Made by a program: the position numbers and the translations under genes. The notes under the pieces were generated by a model. The model had not been told where the DNA came from and did no database searches. It worked only from the letters and a program-made list of their open reading frames with translations. A DNA stretch of 64,000 bases from Liopterus haemorrhoidalis (Eukaryota > Arthropoda > Insecta > Coleoptera > Dytiscidae): assembly GCA_963971575.1 (NCBI GenBank), contig OZ020625.1, positions 24,880,253 through 24,944,252 on the forward strand. The letters are read 5' to 3'. Below are positions 34,215-49,200 of this stretch, piece after piece. Position 1 is the first letter of the stretch; every line of letters begins with the position of its first letter.

Positions 34215-37200
34215 GTAAGTACTTCCTCCGTCCGAGACTATGGTATACCGTATTTTTCGGACCATAAGACGCACCTTTTTCGACTCACAATTGGGGTGCG
34301 TCTTATGGTCCGAAGATACAGGTGCGTTGTTTCAAATGTGTGCGATATTAGTGTCGAATCAATTCGGAGCGCATAAAACAGAGGGTGCATTCGAGTTGTA
34401 CAGAGTAGAGCGAGCGCTGAGCGAACAGTTGATGGTGACGTCATGAATAGAGCACTAACGGAGCGAGCGTTCTTGTGACGTAATGTTTATAAAATCTAAC
34501 CCTACAATTTTAGGCGGCGTTTTTACTGTCAGATTAGTTCACGTCAGTCATGAATCAAAATTATATACCTCGGTTTTTCCTTGATTTTTTTTCAATGATG
34601 AAGAAATAAAATTAATTAAAAATTAAATAATAATTAATGAATGAATTCAATGAATTTTTTCCATTTTAATTTTATGCACGATGTATTTTAATAATTTTTG
34701 TGCTGTTTACAGAACGTCACAAATACATAAAATGGCCGTACTCTGTAGCCATAGACAAATAACAATATTATTTGTCTATTGTTATTTGTCTAAGGCTATT
34801 ATTTTTATTTTATTTATAATTTAATTTTAAACTTTCATTTCTTTCCCGCCGTTCCCTCACTTTTTTACATCATACTCCATATGCTCGGTCTTAAAACCCC
34901 GAACACATAGAGCGCACTCTAAATGCTCGCTCGATCGCAAAAGGAATGCAATTGAGTGTACTCCGAGCTTCAAATCGAACACGTTTGAGTGTACAGAACG
35001 TGCTCGGAACGCTCGGAGCGTCAAATCGAATGTACCCATTATCAACCAAGAAAATATAAAAGAAATTAATACAGAATTAGTAATTTCTGGAGGCCTTACA
35101 AGTCAACGACAACCCTTGGGTCGATTAATAACCAATTTAATAATTTTATGCGGGAAGAGTGGAACAAACGAATGATAAAACCGACTGAATTCGACGTGGA
35201 TTAACCCAACAACAGTGCGTCGATAAACTTAATTCGACTTTTAGCGATGAAGCACCATGAAGGACTACTGTTTATCGATGGTTTTCCGACTTCAATCGTG
35301 GCCGTAGTTCGCTTAAGAACGAATTTTGTGAAGGTCGTCCAAAATCGGTTGTTGTTCCGGAAAACATTGATGCTGTGCGTGAACTAATACTGCAAAATCG
35401 TCATGTGACTTATCGTGAGATTGAGCTATCCTTGGGCATTAGTGGGACCAGCATACATTCACTATTGCATGAACATTTGTCCGTCAAAAAGATTTTCTCG
35501 TTGGATCCCACATAATTTGACAATCGCAGTGGAAAAAGTGCTTCGAAAATTGGTTCAAACGCATGCAAAAGTGTTGATCTTCATGGAGAATATTTTGAAA
35601 AACAATAAAGCCACTTTTGTTGATAAATAATTGTTTTTATCTCAAATCCCGAAATATATAAGGCAACCCTCGTAAGTAAATAAAAACGGGATGTATAAAA
35701 TTTTGTTTCAGGTTTATATCGAACTTAACACCCAGGTTTAATTCTGATGGTGACAAAACATTACCTTTTTATAAATTGGTAAGTAGTTTATTCAATAAGG
35801 ATTTTTGAGCAAATTGATAGTTTTATCTGGTTTTAATAACTAACAATGTTTTAGTTTCGATATGCAACATGGAAAGAACGTTTGGCAATCTTCTTATCGA
35901 TGATGTTCGCTGTATTAGTGGGATTATGTATGCCGTTCTGTACAGTACTCTATGCGGAATTCACAACTCTCCTGATAGATAGAGCCACCATGACTGGTAC
36001 TTCAAGTGAATCTGTTCTACTCTCTTGGTTTGGAGGAGGCAAACTATTGTAAGTTAAAAGTAAGATATAAGGCCTGTTCGTAGAGTCATTTCTAATGGTT
36101 TATTATCGTCAGAGTAATCGTAATCTTACTGTGTTATTAATTCCATATATCTTTGTAACTCTGATGAAGATTTAAATTAAATCGAAACGTTAGCGAAATT
36201 AATAAATTTTGTTTTCTTTTCTGACTGGTCCGAATCCCATCAGGGACGTAGCCAGGGGGGGCATAGGGGGCATTTGCCCCCCCCCCCAGGATATTTTACC
36301 TTATATAAAATATAATTTAGGTTGTTAGAAGTTTTCTTCACCGGAGGTGAAGAAAATTTATAAATTTACCAGACTTTTATTATTTAATATACTACAAATA
36401 CCTAGAACAACTCAACTTTCTGCCTGTACTATACAGGTTTTGTATTTTTCAGAATGTTTTACGGTTCAATTCACGCCCGGTAATTCCTCGAGCTACTGCA
36501 TATTCCCTTTCAGAAGAAGTTATTTGTTTCGAAAAAAAGTTATCTGTATTTGTGAATGATTTACGTGCAAAAACATTTTTACATTTTATTAATTTACAAA
36601 AACATGTTATTAATGCAATTATTTTTTTTTGCACAAACTATTGTTAACATGCAAGAAGCTTTTCGAGATAGATTTAAAGAGTTTAGAAAATATAAAGCTA
36701 CACAAGCTTTTTTGACAAAACCAATTGAAGTAGATATGTAGCAATTACATTTATCACCTTCAATTAGTGGATTTGAAATCCAAAGGTTTATGGAATTACA
36801 TATTCTTAAAACTTAATTCTGAACTGGAAAATTTAGAAAGAAAAAAGTGAATTTTATCTTCCCAGCATAAGTGGACCGAAATTCGCAATCTTCAAAATGT
36901 AGATAAAGTTCTTTTAGAAGCTTGGAACCGCCTTCCAGAATCATTCAAACTTTTAAAAAATTATGCTTTTGGGCTAGTGATAATTTTCGGATCCACATAT
37001 TACTGTAAGCAAATCTTTTCACATATGAAATTAATAAAGAGTCAGTTAAGAAGTAATCTTACTGAAACTAGAGTGCTGCCTTAAGTTAAAGATTACTGAA
37101 TATTCACCAAATATTGAAGTCTTATAGAACACTATACAGGAGCAATCGTCCCATTAAACCAATTATTATATTGTAATATACTGGCAACTACAATAGGTAT

Positions 37201-40200
37201 CACAAACTAAATGTATAAGTAAATATTTATTTATTGTAATACTTGATAATTTTAAAACAAATAATACAATTTTTACGTTTTTTTCTTAAATATAGCATAT
37301 ATTTTTTAGCGGCTGTTCCATGTTATTGTGTTTTTTTTTTCCAATATAGATTTGGCTTTTTGTCACTGAAAGGTTGCCGACCCCTGACCTAGAACGCTGT
37401 TATTTTCTATCCAAGCCATGTAATTAAGGTCGTACCGACCAATTTAAAATATTTTGTTATTTTTGCCCCCCCCCCCCAAGCTGAAATCCTGGCTACGTCC
37501 CTGAATCCCATTACCTATCAACTATACCAAATAAATGCAGTTATTTTATGAGTTTAATTTTTAGGACCAATGCTTCGTTTGAGGAAAATAAGCAGGCTTT
37601 ACTGGACGATTCAATCGCCTTCGGGGTTGGTTGTACAGCTGTGTCTTTGGTCAAATTTGTCTTCGGGGCTTTTTGTGTGGATCTGATGAATTTTTCTGCT
37701 TTGAGACAGGTGAATATTTGGCTAGTGAATATTAACTGAAATACTAGTATAAAATAAATATTATTACTTTATTTTTCCAGATAAGCCGCATTCGAAAGAA
37801 ATTTTTCGAAACATTATTGCGCCAAGATATGACCTGGTATGACACAAATACAGAAACAAATTTTGCCAGCAGTTCTACGGAGTAGGTAACTTATTTAAAT
37901 ATAAATAGTTAAAAATTAAATATTTGGCACTTTTATTAAATTGTTGTATATAAAACTTTTATTAGGATTTCGTAGGTAAACACAGGAACATCTTAAACCA
38001 TCACTCATGTGTCTGTCTGTCAGTCTATCTGTCTACCTGCCTATGGTAAAAATTGTGACCAAAAATACTGAATCTTTGTAAATAAAAAAACCAGGGTTCC
38101 AAATATATATATATTGAAAAATTTTGATTCGAGACCAGAAAAAAAATTCTTATTATTGAAGTCTGTTCAAGTTAACTATGAAATGACGTCACATTTGGGT
38201 TTCTTGTGACAGACCGATTGCTAGGCACTGCTTTATATAACAATAGGGGATACGCATAAAATTTATATTTCCTTAAAACTACATTTTTTTGATATGTTAA
38301 TGTTAGTTATGTCACCTAACAAAACAAAAATCACATTTTAATTAATATTACAGCCAAATTTTTTAATTAAAATATTGTAAATTTGAAATAAGCCCACTAT
38401 AGCGCGAAGGATGCCGAGTAAATACGACTGAGCATGACGTCAAACCCCAGACAGCTCAGACTACAACATAATCTTTACGTGTGTATATTGTATTGTTCGA
38501 GAGTTTTGTATTTGTTTTTAAACAATTTTTCACGCATTTATTATTAAAATGACAGATAAAGAATTTGTTTGGGCTCAGAGTGATAATTTACCCAACATTG
38601 ATGCTTTTATGCTCAAGGAATATATGAAAAATAATGAATGCTAGAGTGCTGAAGAAATACGTGGTGTTAAAACAGACTTGTAAGTAAACCATTTATGTAT
38701 TATATAACTTTATGTAAACAATAAACGCTGCAACTCTGTAAAATGTAAATATTTAAGTAATTTAGATGTCAGAATTTTACTACATTGTTTACATGAAGTT
38801 ACAAAACGTTAGAGGCATAATTGAAATACAGCAATATAGGTTATATATTTTAATATAAAATTTAATTCGGTAAGCATGTATAAATTGTTTTTATAGAATT
38901 AAACTTTATTTTAATTAAAATCACTCTAACTTTACACAATCTATAAAAGTTATACAAGCAAATAAGTTCACGACAGACTGTGTAGGCTACACGCTGTACA
39001 CTGGGTAGGCTGTACGCAGTACACTTATGTAGGGTATGACGTCACACGTGGTTTTCGCGCGCTACATACATTTATGATTTTTAAGCTTTCAAATTAAAAA
39101 AAAAAATGCAAAACTGTGTTTTACGTTATATGCAACAAGAGGAATATAATAAAAATCAATAAAAAAATCATGCCTATCCCCTGTTGGCAATACAGCAAGA
39201 TTCTCAACTATGAAGTCATTTCATAAACTAGAATTGAACTTGGCTCGACCTTAAAAAGTTTATAATATTAAATAATTTTTGAAAATTCCAGAGACATAGC
39301 AAAGCTACAGAATGGAATAGGAGAGAAAGTTGCTATTTTTGTATATCTTCTCTTTTGTTTCCTCGGCTCCATCATCACTTCTTTCTTCTATGGATGGGAG
39401 TTGACTTTAGTCATTTTGAGCTGTGCACCTTTAATTGTTATAGCAACGGCAATTGTTGCGAAGGTAATTAAATATATTTTCGAGGTGTGTACGAGGGATG
39501 TTTCCAAAGTTCTGGGAATTTAGCTATAATTTTTATTATTTTGTTAATTTTCGTCAATATTACAATGTAGTTTTTCAACATAATCTCCATTTAACTGAAT
39601 TCATTTATCCCAACGATAAACTAATTTTTTTAAGCCGTCTTCAAAGAACTTTTTCGGTGTCTCCTCAATCCACCTATTCCAACAGCCTTGGCAACCAGCG
39701 CGGCGAAACCTTGCTAAACAATCATGCAAGATGTCATGGAACTTGTCGTGTACCTATCCCTAGGCGCACACTAATTTGACGAATAGTCATTCGCCTGTTC
39801 TCTTTCAGTAGGTCTTCGACGGCAGTAATGTTTCTTTCATTTACCGACGTGCTTGGGCGCCCACTGCGTGGATCGTCTTCTAGTGATGTTCTACCGGTTT
39901 TAAAACGATCGATCAACCGATAAACAGTACTTTTGGATTCTACAGACTCACCAAATACTCCTTGCAGACGCTGAATAATTTCTGATGTTTTCACACCTTC
40001 TTTCCACAAAAAGAAAATTATTGCTCTTTGAGATTTTGCTGCGTCTTCCATGGTTACAAAAACAGTGCTATGGAAACGCGTCTATATCAGTCGGACACCT
40101 AAATCAGACTGAACAATATTGCACTAGATAGTTGCATAAACATGTCAAGACTTGTCTGGCACCAATAACATTGCCTATAAGTTCTGCGTAATTTAATTAT

Positions 40201-43200
40201 AGCACAATTCCCAGAATTTAGGAAACATCCATCGTAAGTTAAGTAACCGGACTGATTTAAAAAAAAAAAATTATCCGAATAAAATTACAATTCAATATTG
40301 TCTCCCTCAAAATAGCTTCCTTGGGAAGCCACACAACGCTGGAGACTGTTCTTCCAACCTCATAGCAGTGCTGGAACTCGGATACTAGAATAGCTTTCAG
40401 CTGGTCGGTTACAGATGTTTGAATGTTTTCGAGTGTCGCAAAATGACGTCCCTTGAGGTGATTTTTCAATCTTGGGAAGAGGAAAAAGTCACAAGGACTC
40501 AAGTCAGGCGAATAAGAAGGTTGAGAAGCCACAGGAATGTTTTTACTGACCAAAAACTCGTTTATCATCGGTCCTGTGAAAGGTTTTTTGGATAATTTTT
40601 CGCAGATTTTTCTCATCCCCAATTCATTGGTCAAAATCTGATGTACGGTAGTGTGAGTCAAATTCAACTCTTCCCCGATCATTTTGACTGTCAACCGATG
40701 ATCTGAACGCACAAGATCCCGATTCTGGCGACATTTTCATCGGTTTTTGAAGATGAAGGCCTTCCGCTGCGTGATTCATCTTCAATCAACTCTCTTCCTT
40801 CTGAAAATGCTTTAAACCACCAGAAGACCTGGGTCCTTGACAAAATACTGTCTCGGTAGGCCTGCTGAAGTTTTGCAAAAGTTTCCGTTGCACTGTGCCT
40901 AAGTCTGAAGCAAAACCTGATAGCACACCGTTGCTTGAAATGAATGTCACTCATTTTTAGAACGCACTAGAAAAAACTCTTTCACGAAAAAAATCGATAC
41001 GGACAACAAGATTACTCTAGCGAGTTTTTTTTTTAAATGGCCTTTGCTTCTTTGGCAATTAGCCAGGACAATTCTTATTTGTGAAAAAATCCATGCCTGA
41101 ACGGGATTCGAACCCGAGATTTTATTAACGCAGAGGAGATGTGTTACCACTACACTACGCAGATCGGCTACTCTAGCGAGTTCAAACTCTTACTGTAGGT
41201 GTATCGCATGTTCATCTGCCCCCCTCCAAGTCTCACGTTCCAAATGTTGCCAGATCAAACGCTATGTTGCCAGTCCGGTTACTTAATTTACACACCTCGT
41301 AATAACAACAGAAAATATGAAGAAGGTCCATTAAGAGCCTTAAGATACATTGTTTTGTAGGTACAAAGCAGCCTGACGGAAAAGGAACTAAAGTCATATG
41401 GACTTGCTGGATCTTGTGCTGAAGAAGTTCTAAGTTCCATTAGAACAGTTGTTGCATTTGGAGGTGAACAAAAAGAAATAGATAGGTAACCTATGTTTGT
41501 TAAACGGTTTAACAGTTAAAACGATACATCACATATAGTTTATAACCTTCAGTTTTTCTGTGCATTTCGTTTTAGTGTTTTTGTTTTTTGTTTTGCAGAT
41601 ATTCCGAACGATTGGTCCCAGCTACGAATACAGGAATTAGGAAAGGTGTATACTCAGGTATTGGAAATGGTCTGATGTGGTTCATTATATTTGCGACCTA
41701 TTCCTTAGCCTTTTGGTACGGAGTTCTGCTGATTTTAGAGGATCGAGAGAAAGATGTAAAAGAATATACGCCAGCAGTATTAATTATTGTAAGTATGAAA
41801 TGTTTAATGTTCCGTATAAGTCCACCACAACTAGACTTGTATGCTTAGAATGAAGTAAATTGTAAAGTTAGAAACGAGAAGGCATGGTCGTAAGAGTGGA
41901 GAGCCAATAGTAATCATTCATCTGTAGTTGGTAGAGAAATACGCGTTTCTGACATGACGATACGGCCAAATATAACTGATATTTTTTGAAATCTTTATAA
42001 AGTTAATGTTTTTCAAAATATGTATACTATAAATCTCATTGAAATCAGGTAAAAATTCCTTATGAGTACCCGTTTATATACGTCTGTCAAGTTTCAGTTT
42101 TTCCTGTCCAAAATATTGGCTAACTAAACCTAACCTAATTAGTTTTATCATTGATTGTTTGAGTATAGTAAAGATATATAAATCCTTTTTACAATTTTAA
42201 TAAATTTAGGCCCGGTCTTTCTACCTTCAGTTAAAGTCCCATCTGACAGATAAGGTTATTTGTAACTCCATCTGCTGAATAAATGTCAATACCAGTCAGT
42301 GAATCCAATACGTCAGTCTCATTATCCGTTAGATAACTATCCGATAGATACATTTGTATAGAAAGAAGGGATGACATTTACTCAGCAGATGAAGTTACAA
42401 ATAACCTTATCTGTCAGATAGTTACCTGGGACTTTATCTGAAGGTGGAAAAACCGGGCCTTACACAATTTAGCATCTATGAATGCGACGATATCATCTAT
42501 GAAACAGAATGTTCTATTTCAGATATAAAATTGGTAGGTCGGAATATATTGATATTTTTGAGGATTCTCTCTTTTAATAAAGTTAATGTTTTTCAGTATA
42601 TGCATACTATAAATCTCATTTAAACTATTTAAATGTTACTTTAAGCGTATAAATACTAAAATTTCATTATTAAGTTTTTTTTTAAAAAACGTTAAGACGA
42701 GCTAAATGTTGAACACTTATTAAATAATTGCTTGGATTTTAAAACAGATAAGTATCAAGTACTTATTTAGATTTCAGTTTTGAATAAGAATATTGGAAAT
42801 GTTAAAGTGAATCGTAAATGGCATGTTTGAAAGAAAGGGGCGGCGCTTCGCCAGAGCCAAATCTCATTCTATCTAGCATACACGTTTTCTCTGACGCATT
42901 GTTTGTGGTGGACTTATACGGTACATTAACCAAATCTTCATTTGTGTATTGTTACTAGAATAAGTATCTGCCTCTTGCGTCTGTCTGTCTGTCTCTTTGT
43001 CTGTCGGTTTATCTATTTGTCTGTTTCTCAATCTGTTGGTCTGTCTATATGTCTGTTTGTCTGTCTGTGTGTCCGAATTCACGGTAAGTTCATCGAAAAT
43101 CAATTCATCGAAAATCAATTCATCGAAAATCAATTAATCGAAAATCAATTAATCGAAAATCAATTCATCGAAAATCAATTAATCGAAAATCAATTCATCG

Positions 43201-46200
43201 AAACTCAATTCATCGAAAATCAATTCATCGAATGATCAATTCATCGAATGATCAATTCATCGAAAAAAAATATTTTGTAAATATTTGAGAGGAATGCCGA
43301 GGGGATCGGAAAGCCAAAAAAGCAGTTAGTATGAAATGCATTAAATCGAGATTTTTTTTCTCTGTCCAACGATATAAAACACACTTAAATTAAAATGAAA
43401 ATTAACTGAGAAATTAAAAAATTATTGGTGTTATTCATTTTGATCAATAATTTCCTAGTTAATTTTCATTTTAATTTAAGTGTATTTTATATCATTGGAA
43501 AACAAAATCTCGATTTAATGCATTTAAAGACAACTTTGAGCACCAAATGAAAATTAAAAATTACTATGAATTTCTCAAAAATGATACGAGCTATAAAAAT
43601 TTTGAGGCTGGCTGTGAATTCTTCATAAAAAACTGTCTTTTTGCTCATATCTAGTGACCTGTGCACTTTTCCGGAAAACCAAATACATCATTAAAGTGGC
43701 CAACTAATGCTGCAACTTTGCCTCTATTTAACCGACTTCGTATCTCTTACAGTTCACGATATCCCAATGGTTAGGCTCGAAAAACAAACAACCTGTATAT
43801 TAAATTTGCCTTCCAAAATATTAACCTTTCCGCCTGGAACACCTGTAATTTAAATTGTATACAATGTTGTAAACCTTTATTATAAAAATATCTAATGTAG
43901 TACAGGTGTTTTTCAGTGTACTAGCCGGTTCTCAGAGCATGGGTTTGACATCTCCACACTTGGAAGCATTCGCAGTAGCCCGTGGTTCTGCAACAAACAT
44001 CTTCAAGTTATTGGATCGTCCGTCAGGAATAGATCCTTTATCATCCACTGGACTAAAATCCAACCAGTTTATTGGGAAAATAGAATTTAAAGACGTCCAC
44101 TTCCAATATCCATCACGCAAAGAAGTTAAAGTAAATTAAATTATTTCTTTCTTGATACTTTTAATGACAAGATTAATTTCAGGTTTTGAAAGGATTGAAT
44201 TTAACCATCAAACCAGGGGAAAGGGTAGCTTTTGTTGGTAGTTCTGGGTGTGGAAAATCCACCCTTATTCAACTTATTCAACGATTATATGATCCAGCGA
44301 ATGGTAGAGTTCTTATTGATGACGTTGATGCAAAAGAATTTAACGTTGCATGGTTGAGGAGTCATATGGGTGTTGTTGGACAGGAACCGGTGTTATTTGC
44401 GACGAGTGTGTATGAAAATATTATCCATGGATGTCCAAATGCAACAAAGGAAGATGTAGAAAGAGCTGCTGTTGAGGCTAATTGTCATGGATTTATAGAA
44501 GATTTACCTGAGGTGAGTTAAATTAAGGTGACCAACCGTCTTCTTTTGAAGTAACAGGAAAATATTTACAAAACAAATAATAATTCTACTAGTGTAGAAT
44601 AGGAGAGTTTGGTTATTTCATTAAGGGCCGCTTTTACAATCGTTGGATAAAGCTCGAATAACGCTATTCCCGGTATAAAGTCAAAAAATCGCTTTTACAA
44701 TGCTCGGATAAAGCTCGGATAGGATAAACATCGGAGTAAACACCAGAATATCTTATCTGGCCAACGACACTTCAGATAAAGGGCAGTATAAGTTTATACC
44801 CTTGCTTTGATTGGCGAATAAGTATTTTTTACCCAGCAACGGTAAAAAAAATAAATTGACATATGATAAATGTCACATTATAACGTTTTATTTGAATTTT
44901 TATTACAGTTATATAATTGTGGTTGCAGCAGCGTAGTGGTTGGCTCACTTGCTTTGAAAGTGTGGAATCATGAGATCGAGCTAGTATGGGCACAAAGATT
45001 AAAAAAAAAAAACTTGGCTGTTGCAACTATAGGCTTATATTTTTTACAATGAATGCCTGTATCTCTGAATTAGTTTTCGAAAATATGAGGCAAGCTACAC
45101 AGGGCACGGTGGTCTCGGCTACTACATGTCAGAGGACGCTAGTCGAGACCTTAAAATCTCTAAAACTTAAACATTGCCATACGAAATAATAATAGTACGC
45201 TATCCGTCGTTATCTGTGTATTTTTTCAGCAGTTTTGATTACACGCAGTTGGGAAATAATAATTTAATTTATTTTTTAAAAGCGTAGCAATGAACAGTAG
45301 CAGCCGATTACCGCTGAAATATGCTCCTAGCACTTTGAGCGTTTCGAATCTATCTGGCCACTATCATCCCTTCCACGCTATGTTCACATAATGCTAGTTT
45401 TTGTATATGTATGTATATATGCAGTATTGGGCTGGAGCCAGTTCGAATGAACCGGTTGTTATTTATTTATATATTTTTCAAAATGCGAACAGGTTGTTAA
45501 TGTTGTTATACACTGAAAAAAAAAAATACTCCTGTTATTAATTAGTGAAATTTTACTCTTGAAAGAACTGGTTGTTACAATTTTGGCAGTCCACAATTGT
45601 ACATAATATGTATATGCTTAATCTTATTACTCGCGTTATTTTGTCCACAGTATGTTAGTGGAACTTAAGCACCGCGGTGACAAGGAATTACAGTACATAA
45701 ATAGTACAGTTTGCGCCGCACACGAGCGGCTCATCAAAGGGACGGTATTTGGTATAGATTCTAATAGAATTCTATTAGTAAAGGGTGATCTTATGAAAAT
45801 TTACACATGGGCGGTATTTGAGCTCGATTCTATTAAAGGGCGGTTTTATGAATATTTGCACACGAGAGGCTGACACTAACGCGGTAGATATAGCACAATA
45901 AAATAATTATCTGTGTCGAATATTGCGACATCTCCCAATATTTCTCCAAACATGCTCAAATGTGTTGTTAATAATATGTCAATTTAAAATATGACTTTTC
46001 TAATATGTCAGTTTATGTGTCAAATAATACCAACTTTATTTTATGTACAATAAAACCATGGATAACTATCCGAGAATAAAAAATGCATTGTAAAAGCGAA
46101 CGTTGGAATAAACATTGGAATAAACTTATACCTTAGATAGTTATACCGCTACGTATCCGAGGTTTGTAAAAGCGGCCCTAAGAAGGTTGCTGGTTTTCTT

Positions 46201-49200
46201 AATTTCGTGGGATACAGGGTGATTATAAAATTGACCCGTGAAGTCAGCGATTCTATTGTGCCTGTGCCATATTTTAAAAGCTGTGAAACTAATACAAAAT
46301 TTGTAGAGTCATCTGTTGATGAAAAATTGAATTGTCATAAACAAAATATTTTAGATTAGGTTGCACAGAAATAATGCAATTTTCATTTATTGTTGATGGA
46401 ACGAACATTATTAATATTGTAATATAAAAGACTGAAATAAAAAATTAATGATTATAAAATGAATATACAGACGATTCCGCTTAATTGGGCCACCGCTAAA
46501 TTGGGGCAGCCGCTTATTTGGGACAAATCTCAAAGAACAGAAACCAAACCAAGGAACCTACAGTAAATTTACATGTTTAATTGGGACAACATTCCACTTA
46601 ATTGGGACAGTTAAGATCACAGTACATATTATGTTACACATATTCTCAAGAAAATGTACAAAGAATTTAATATTACAGCGTTATTTAATGCAGGAAGGAA
46701 ATGAAGGGAGCTCTACATCCGCACTGAATACCTGTGTTGATTTTGTAGAAGTGAAATGTTACAAAAACAAAAGACAGACTACACTTGCCGCATTTTTGCA
46801 TTGTATTAAATTGTATGTACCTATTCATTATTTTATTTTGGAATTTATTATTATTTTTTCTTAAAAGTTTATATTTTTTGGTTATATGTAATTTATAGTT
46901 TTGTCCAAGAGTTTATAAAATAAAATTATTGAAAGAAAAATATGCATAGTTTAATTTTATGTGAAATTCGCTTAATTGGGGCAGCCGCTTAATTGGGCCA
47001 AAATGCCTAAGTCCCGATGTGTTCCAATTAAGCGGAATCGACTGTATTTAAAAAATCTGTAACTAAATAAATCAATAACAATAACGTAAACTAAATAACA
47101 TGATTATATTTGTAAAACTACTCAAAAACCAGTGACGAAGGAAGACCTCCGCTAGACTCGCCCTCCAATAAAAAAAAATAATAATAAAAAAAAAATACAT
47201 ATTTTTTTTTTAAAATTTAAAAAAAGATTTAGGTAAATCTTCAAAAATTCATCAAATTATGTCCTATACAATTTTTTGTCCAAGGCTTGGTTTACTATTT
47301 ACGATTTTTTTTAAATTTTAATGTTTAATAACTTCCGTTTCCGGTTTCGGATTTTAATAAAAAACAATAGGGTTCGTTTCAATTATTAGGAGAATTTTTT
47401 AGAACCAGAACGAACTCTTTAAGTTAAACCGTTCTTGAATTATCGTGTATACATACACACAGACACACAGACATACGGACGGCACTTACGAAAATAGGTT
47501 TTTTGGATTCCTTGGACCATGAAACGTGGTCATCAGTCAAAATCTCGACATCGAAAATTTTCGCGATTACAATACTTGCCCCTTATACAAGGTGTCTCAA
47601 AAGAAATTTTATATTTAGTGGATCGATTAAAAAAAAAGTAAGCCGTGTATAGAAAAAATGTTTATTAATTATTAAAATACACTTTTTGGGGATTTATTTC
47701 TTAAAATCGTCGGAAAATAATATCGTCTAAAAGTAGACCCTCGCGTTCTCGGCACTCATTTAATCGAACAGTAAAATTACTTATGACGTCTCGGCAGGTG
47801 GACTCAGGGATGGCTGCCATTTCGTGACGGATATTTTCTTTCAAATGCGCCAGTGAAGTCGGTTTATTGGCATAAACTTTAGATTTAAGATAACCCCATA
47901 GGAAAAAGTCCATAAGGGTTAAATCTGGACTGCGTGGAGGCCAATTTATGTCACCTCTCCGGGAGATCAATTTTCCTGAGAATTAAGCCTCTGACTGGCA
48001 TTTTGGGGCTTTAATTCTTGTACCAATTGAATTTTGTAGGGGTGCAGCTTTAGGTCTTTGTGCATAATACGATGTAATGATGATCTATGCAAATTTAAAG
48101 CACTTGCGCGCTTCCGAATTGAAAGGTTCGGGTCGTCACGAACAGACTGATCAACATTCTCCACGTTTTCTACCGTTCTTGATGACCTAGGTCGCCCGGA
48201 TTTTGATTTATCCAGCGTTGTACCAGTCTCTTCAAACTTTTTAACTCAATGTCGAATGAGAGGAATGCTTGGCGCATCATTTAAGTGGCGAAAACCTCGA
48301 ATACTGCAGAATTTTCTACGCGCTACAGTCACCGAATCACCGTTTTTGTAAAACTCTCGCACGCATAACGCGCGGTCTGCTCCCGAGAAACGCTCCATAG
48401 CGACTGAATTCCCAAGAGCCAGGCTACCGATTGACATAACCCTCGCGCAGTAAGCTAAATAAATATAAAATATCTTTTGAGACACCTTGTATATTAAGGT
48501 CGGGCAAGTAAAATTACAAATAAAAGCAAGCAAGTAATGAGCTCATTACGTAACAGGTCAGCGGTGTGTAGTTAAAATGAATGGGGAACGTGTTACTAGT
48601 GGGAATACTATTTCTCGATAACTCTTCTCAATATACCTACTATTTGTAACCTACTATGTATTTATTTAGGGGTATAATACGGTGATTGGTGAACGTGGAT
48701 CTCAATTATCTGGTGGGCAAAAACAACGTATAGCAATTGCCAGAGCTCTGATCAGACAACCATCGATTCTGTTGTTGGATGAAGCAACATCAGCTTTAGA
48801 CTACCGGAGCGAAGCAGAGGTGCAGAAAGCTCTAGATAAAGCAAGCTTTAAGTGTACAACTATTATTGTCAGCCACAGGTATGTATTTGGAGATCTTCTG
48901 TTTGGAATCAACTTCGAAACGTAAATTTTACTAGATTTAAAGCAGAATTTTCCGTCATTACTAGGTGAAACATATTATTATGATCTAATCATTAAAATTC
49001 AATTAGTGATTTAAAATTGTAAATTGCAAATTAAAGATCAATAAAAGCGAAAAGCAAAAATCTAAAGTAATACACGTTAATGAACAGAATGGTGTGATTC
49101 TGTGAAGATGCTGTATTTTTTATAGATTATCAACAATACGCCACGTGGATAGAATTATTTTTATCAAAGATGGCGTTGTAGTGGAGGTTGGCACTCATGA

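Larger units (their letters stand above)
39481..41299 (-). mobile_element. mariner C, deleted, hosting mariner B2 and SINE 2
   Basis: The ends CGAGGTGTG and CACACCTCG lie at 39481 and 41299, with inner TIR AAGTAACCGGACTG on both sides. The minus-strand transposase begins at 40954 ([20 protein letters not shown]), loses its centre, then resumes with [20 protein letters not shown] (third Asp). Mariner B2 is inserted in its left TIR at TA, and SINE 2 in its 5' leader. ABCB intron 6. Confidence 0.8.

Noticed and set aside
43086..43265. CRISPR-like array of regularly spaced repeats
   Set aside because: The 15-bp units are directly adjacent with no spacers, and the context is an intron of an animal gene.
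43906..44130. Acceptor TTTCAG at 43916 as the start of ABCB exon 9
   Set aside because: It would break the frame from exon 8. The upstream acceptor at 43905 keeps phase 0 and restores the conserved VFFSVLAGS membrane segment.
44870..45873. Several 60-73 residue frames in ABCB intron 10
   Set aside because: They lie inside the TAA-flanked Harbinger-like element, overlap on both strands, and show no family resemblance.
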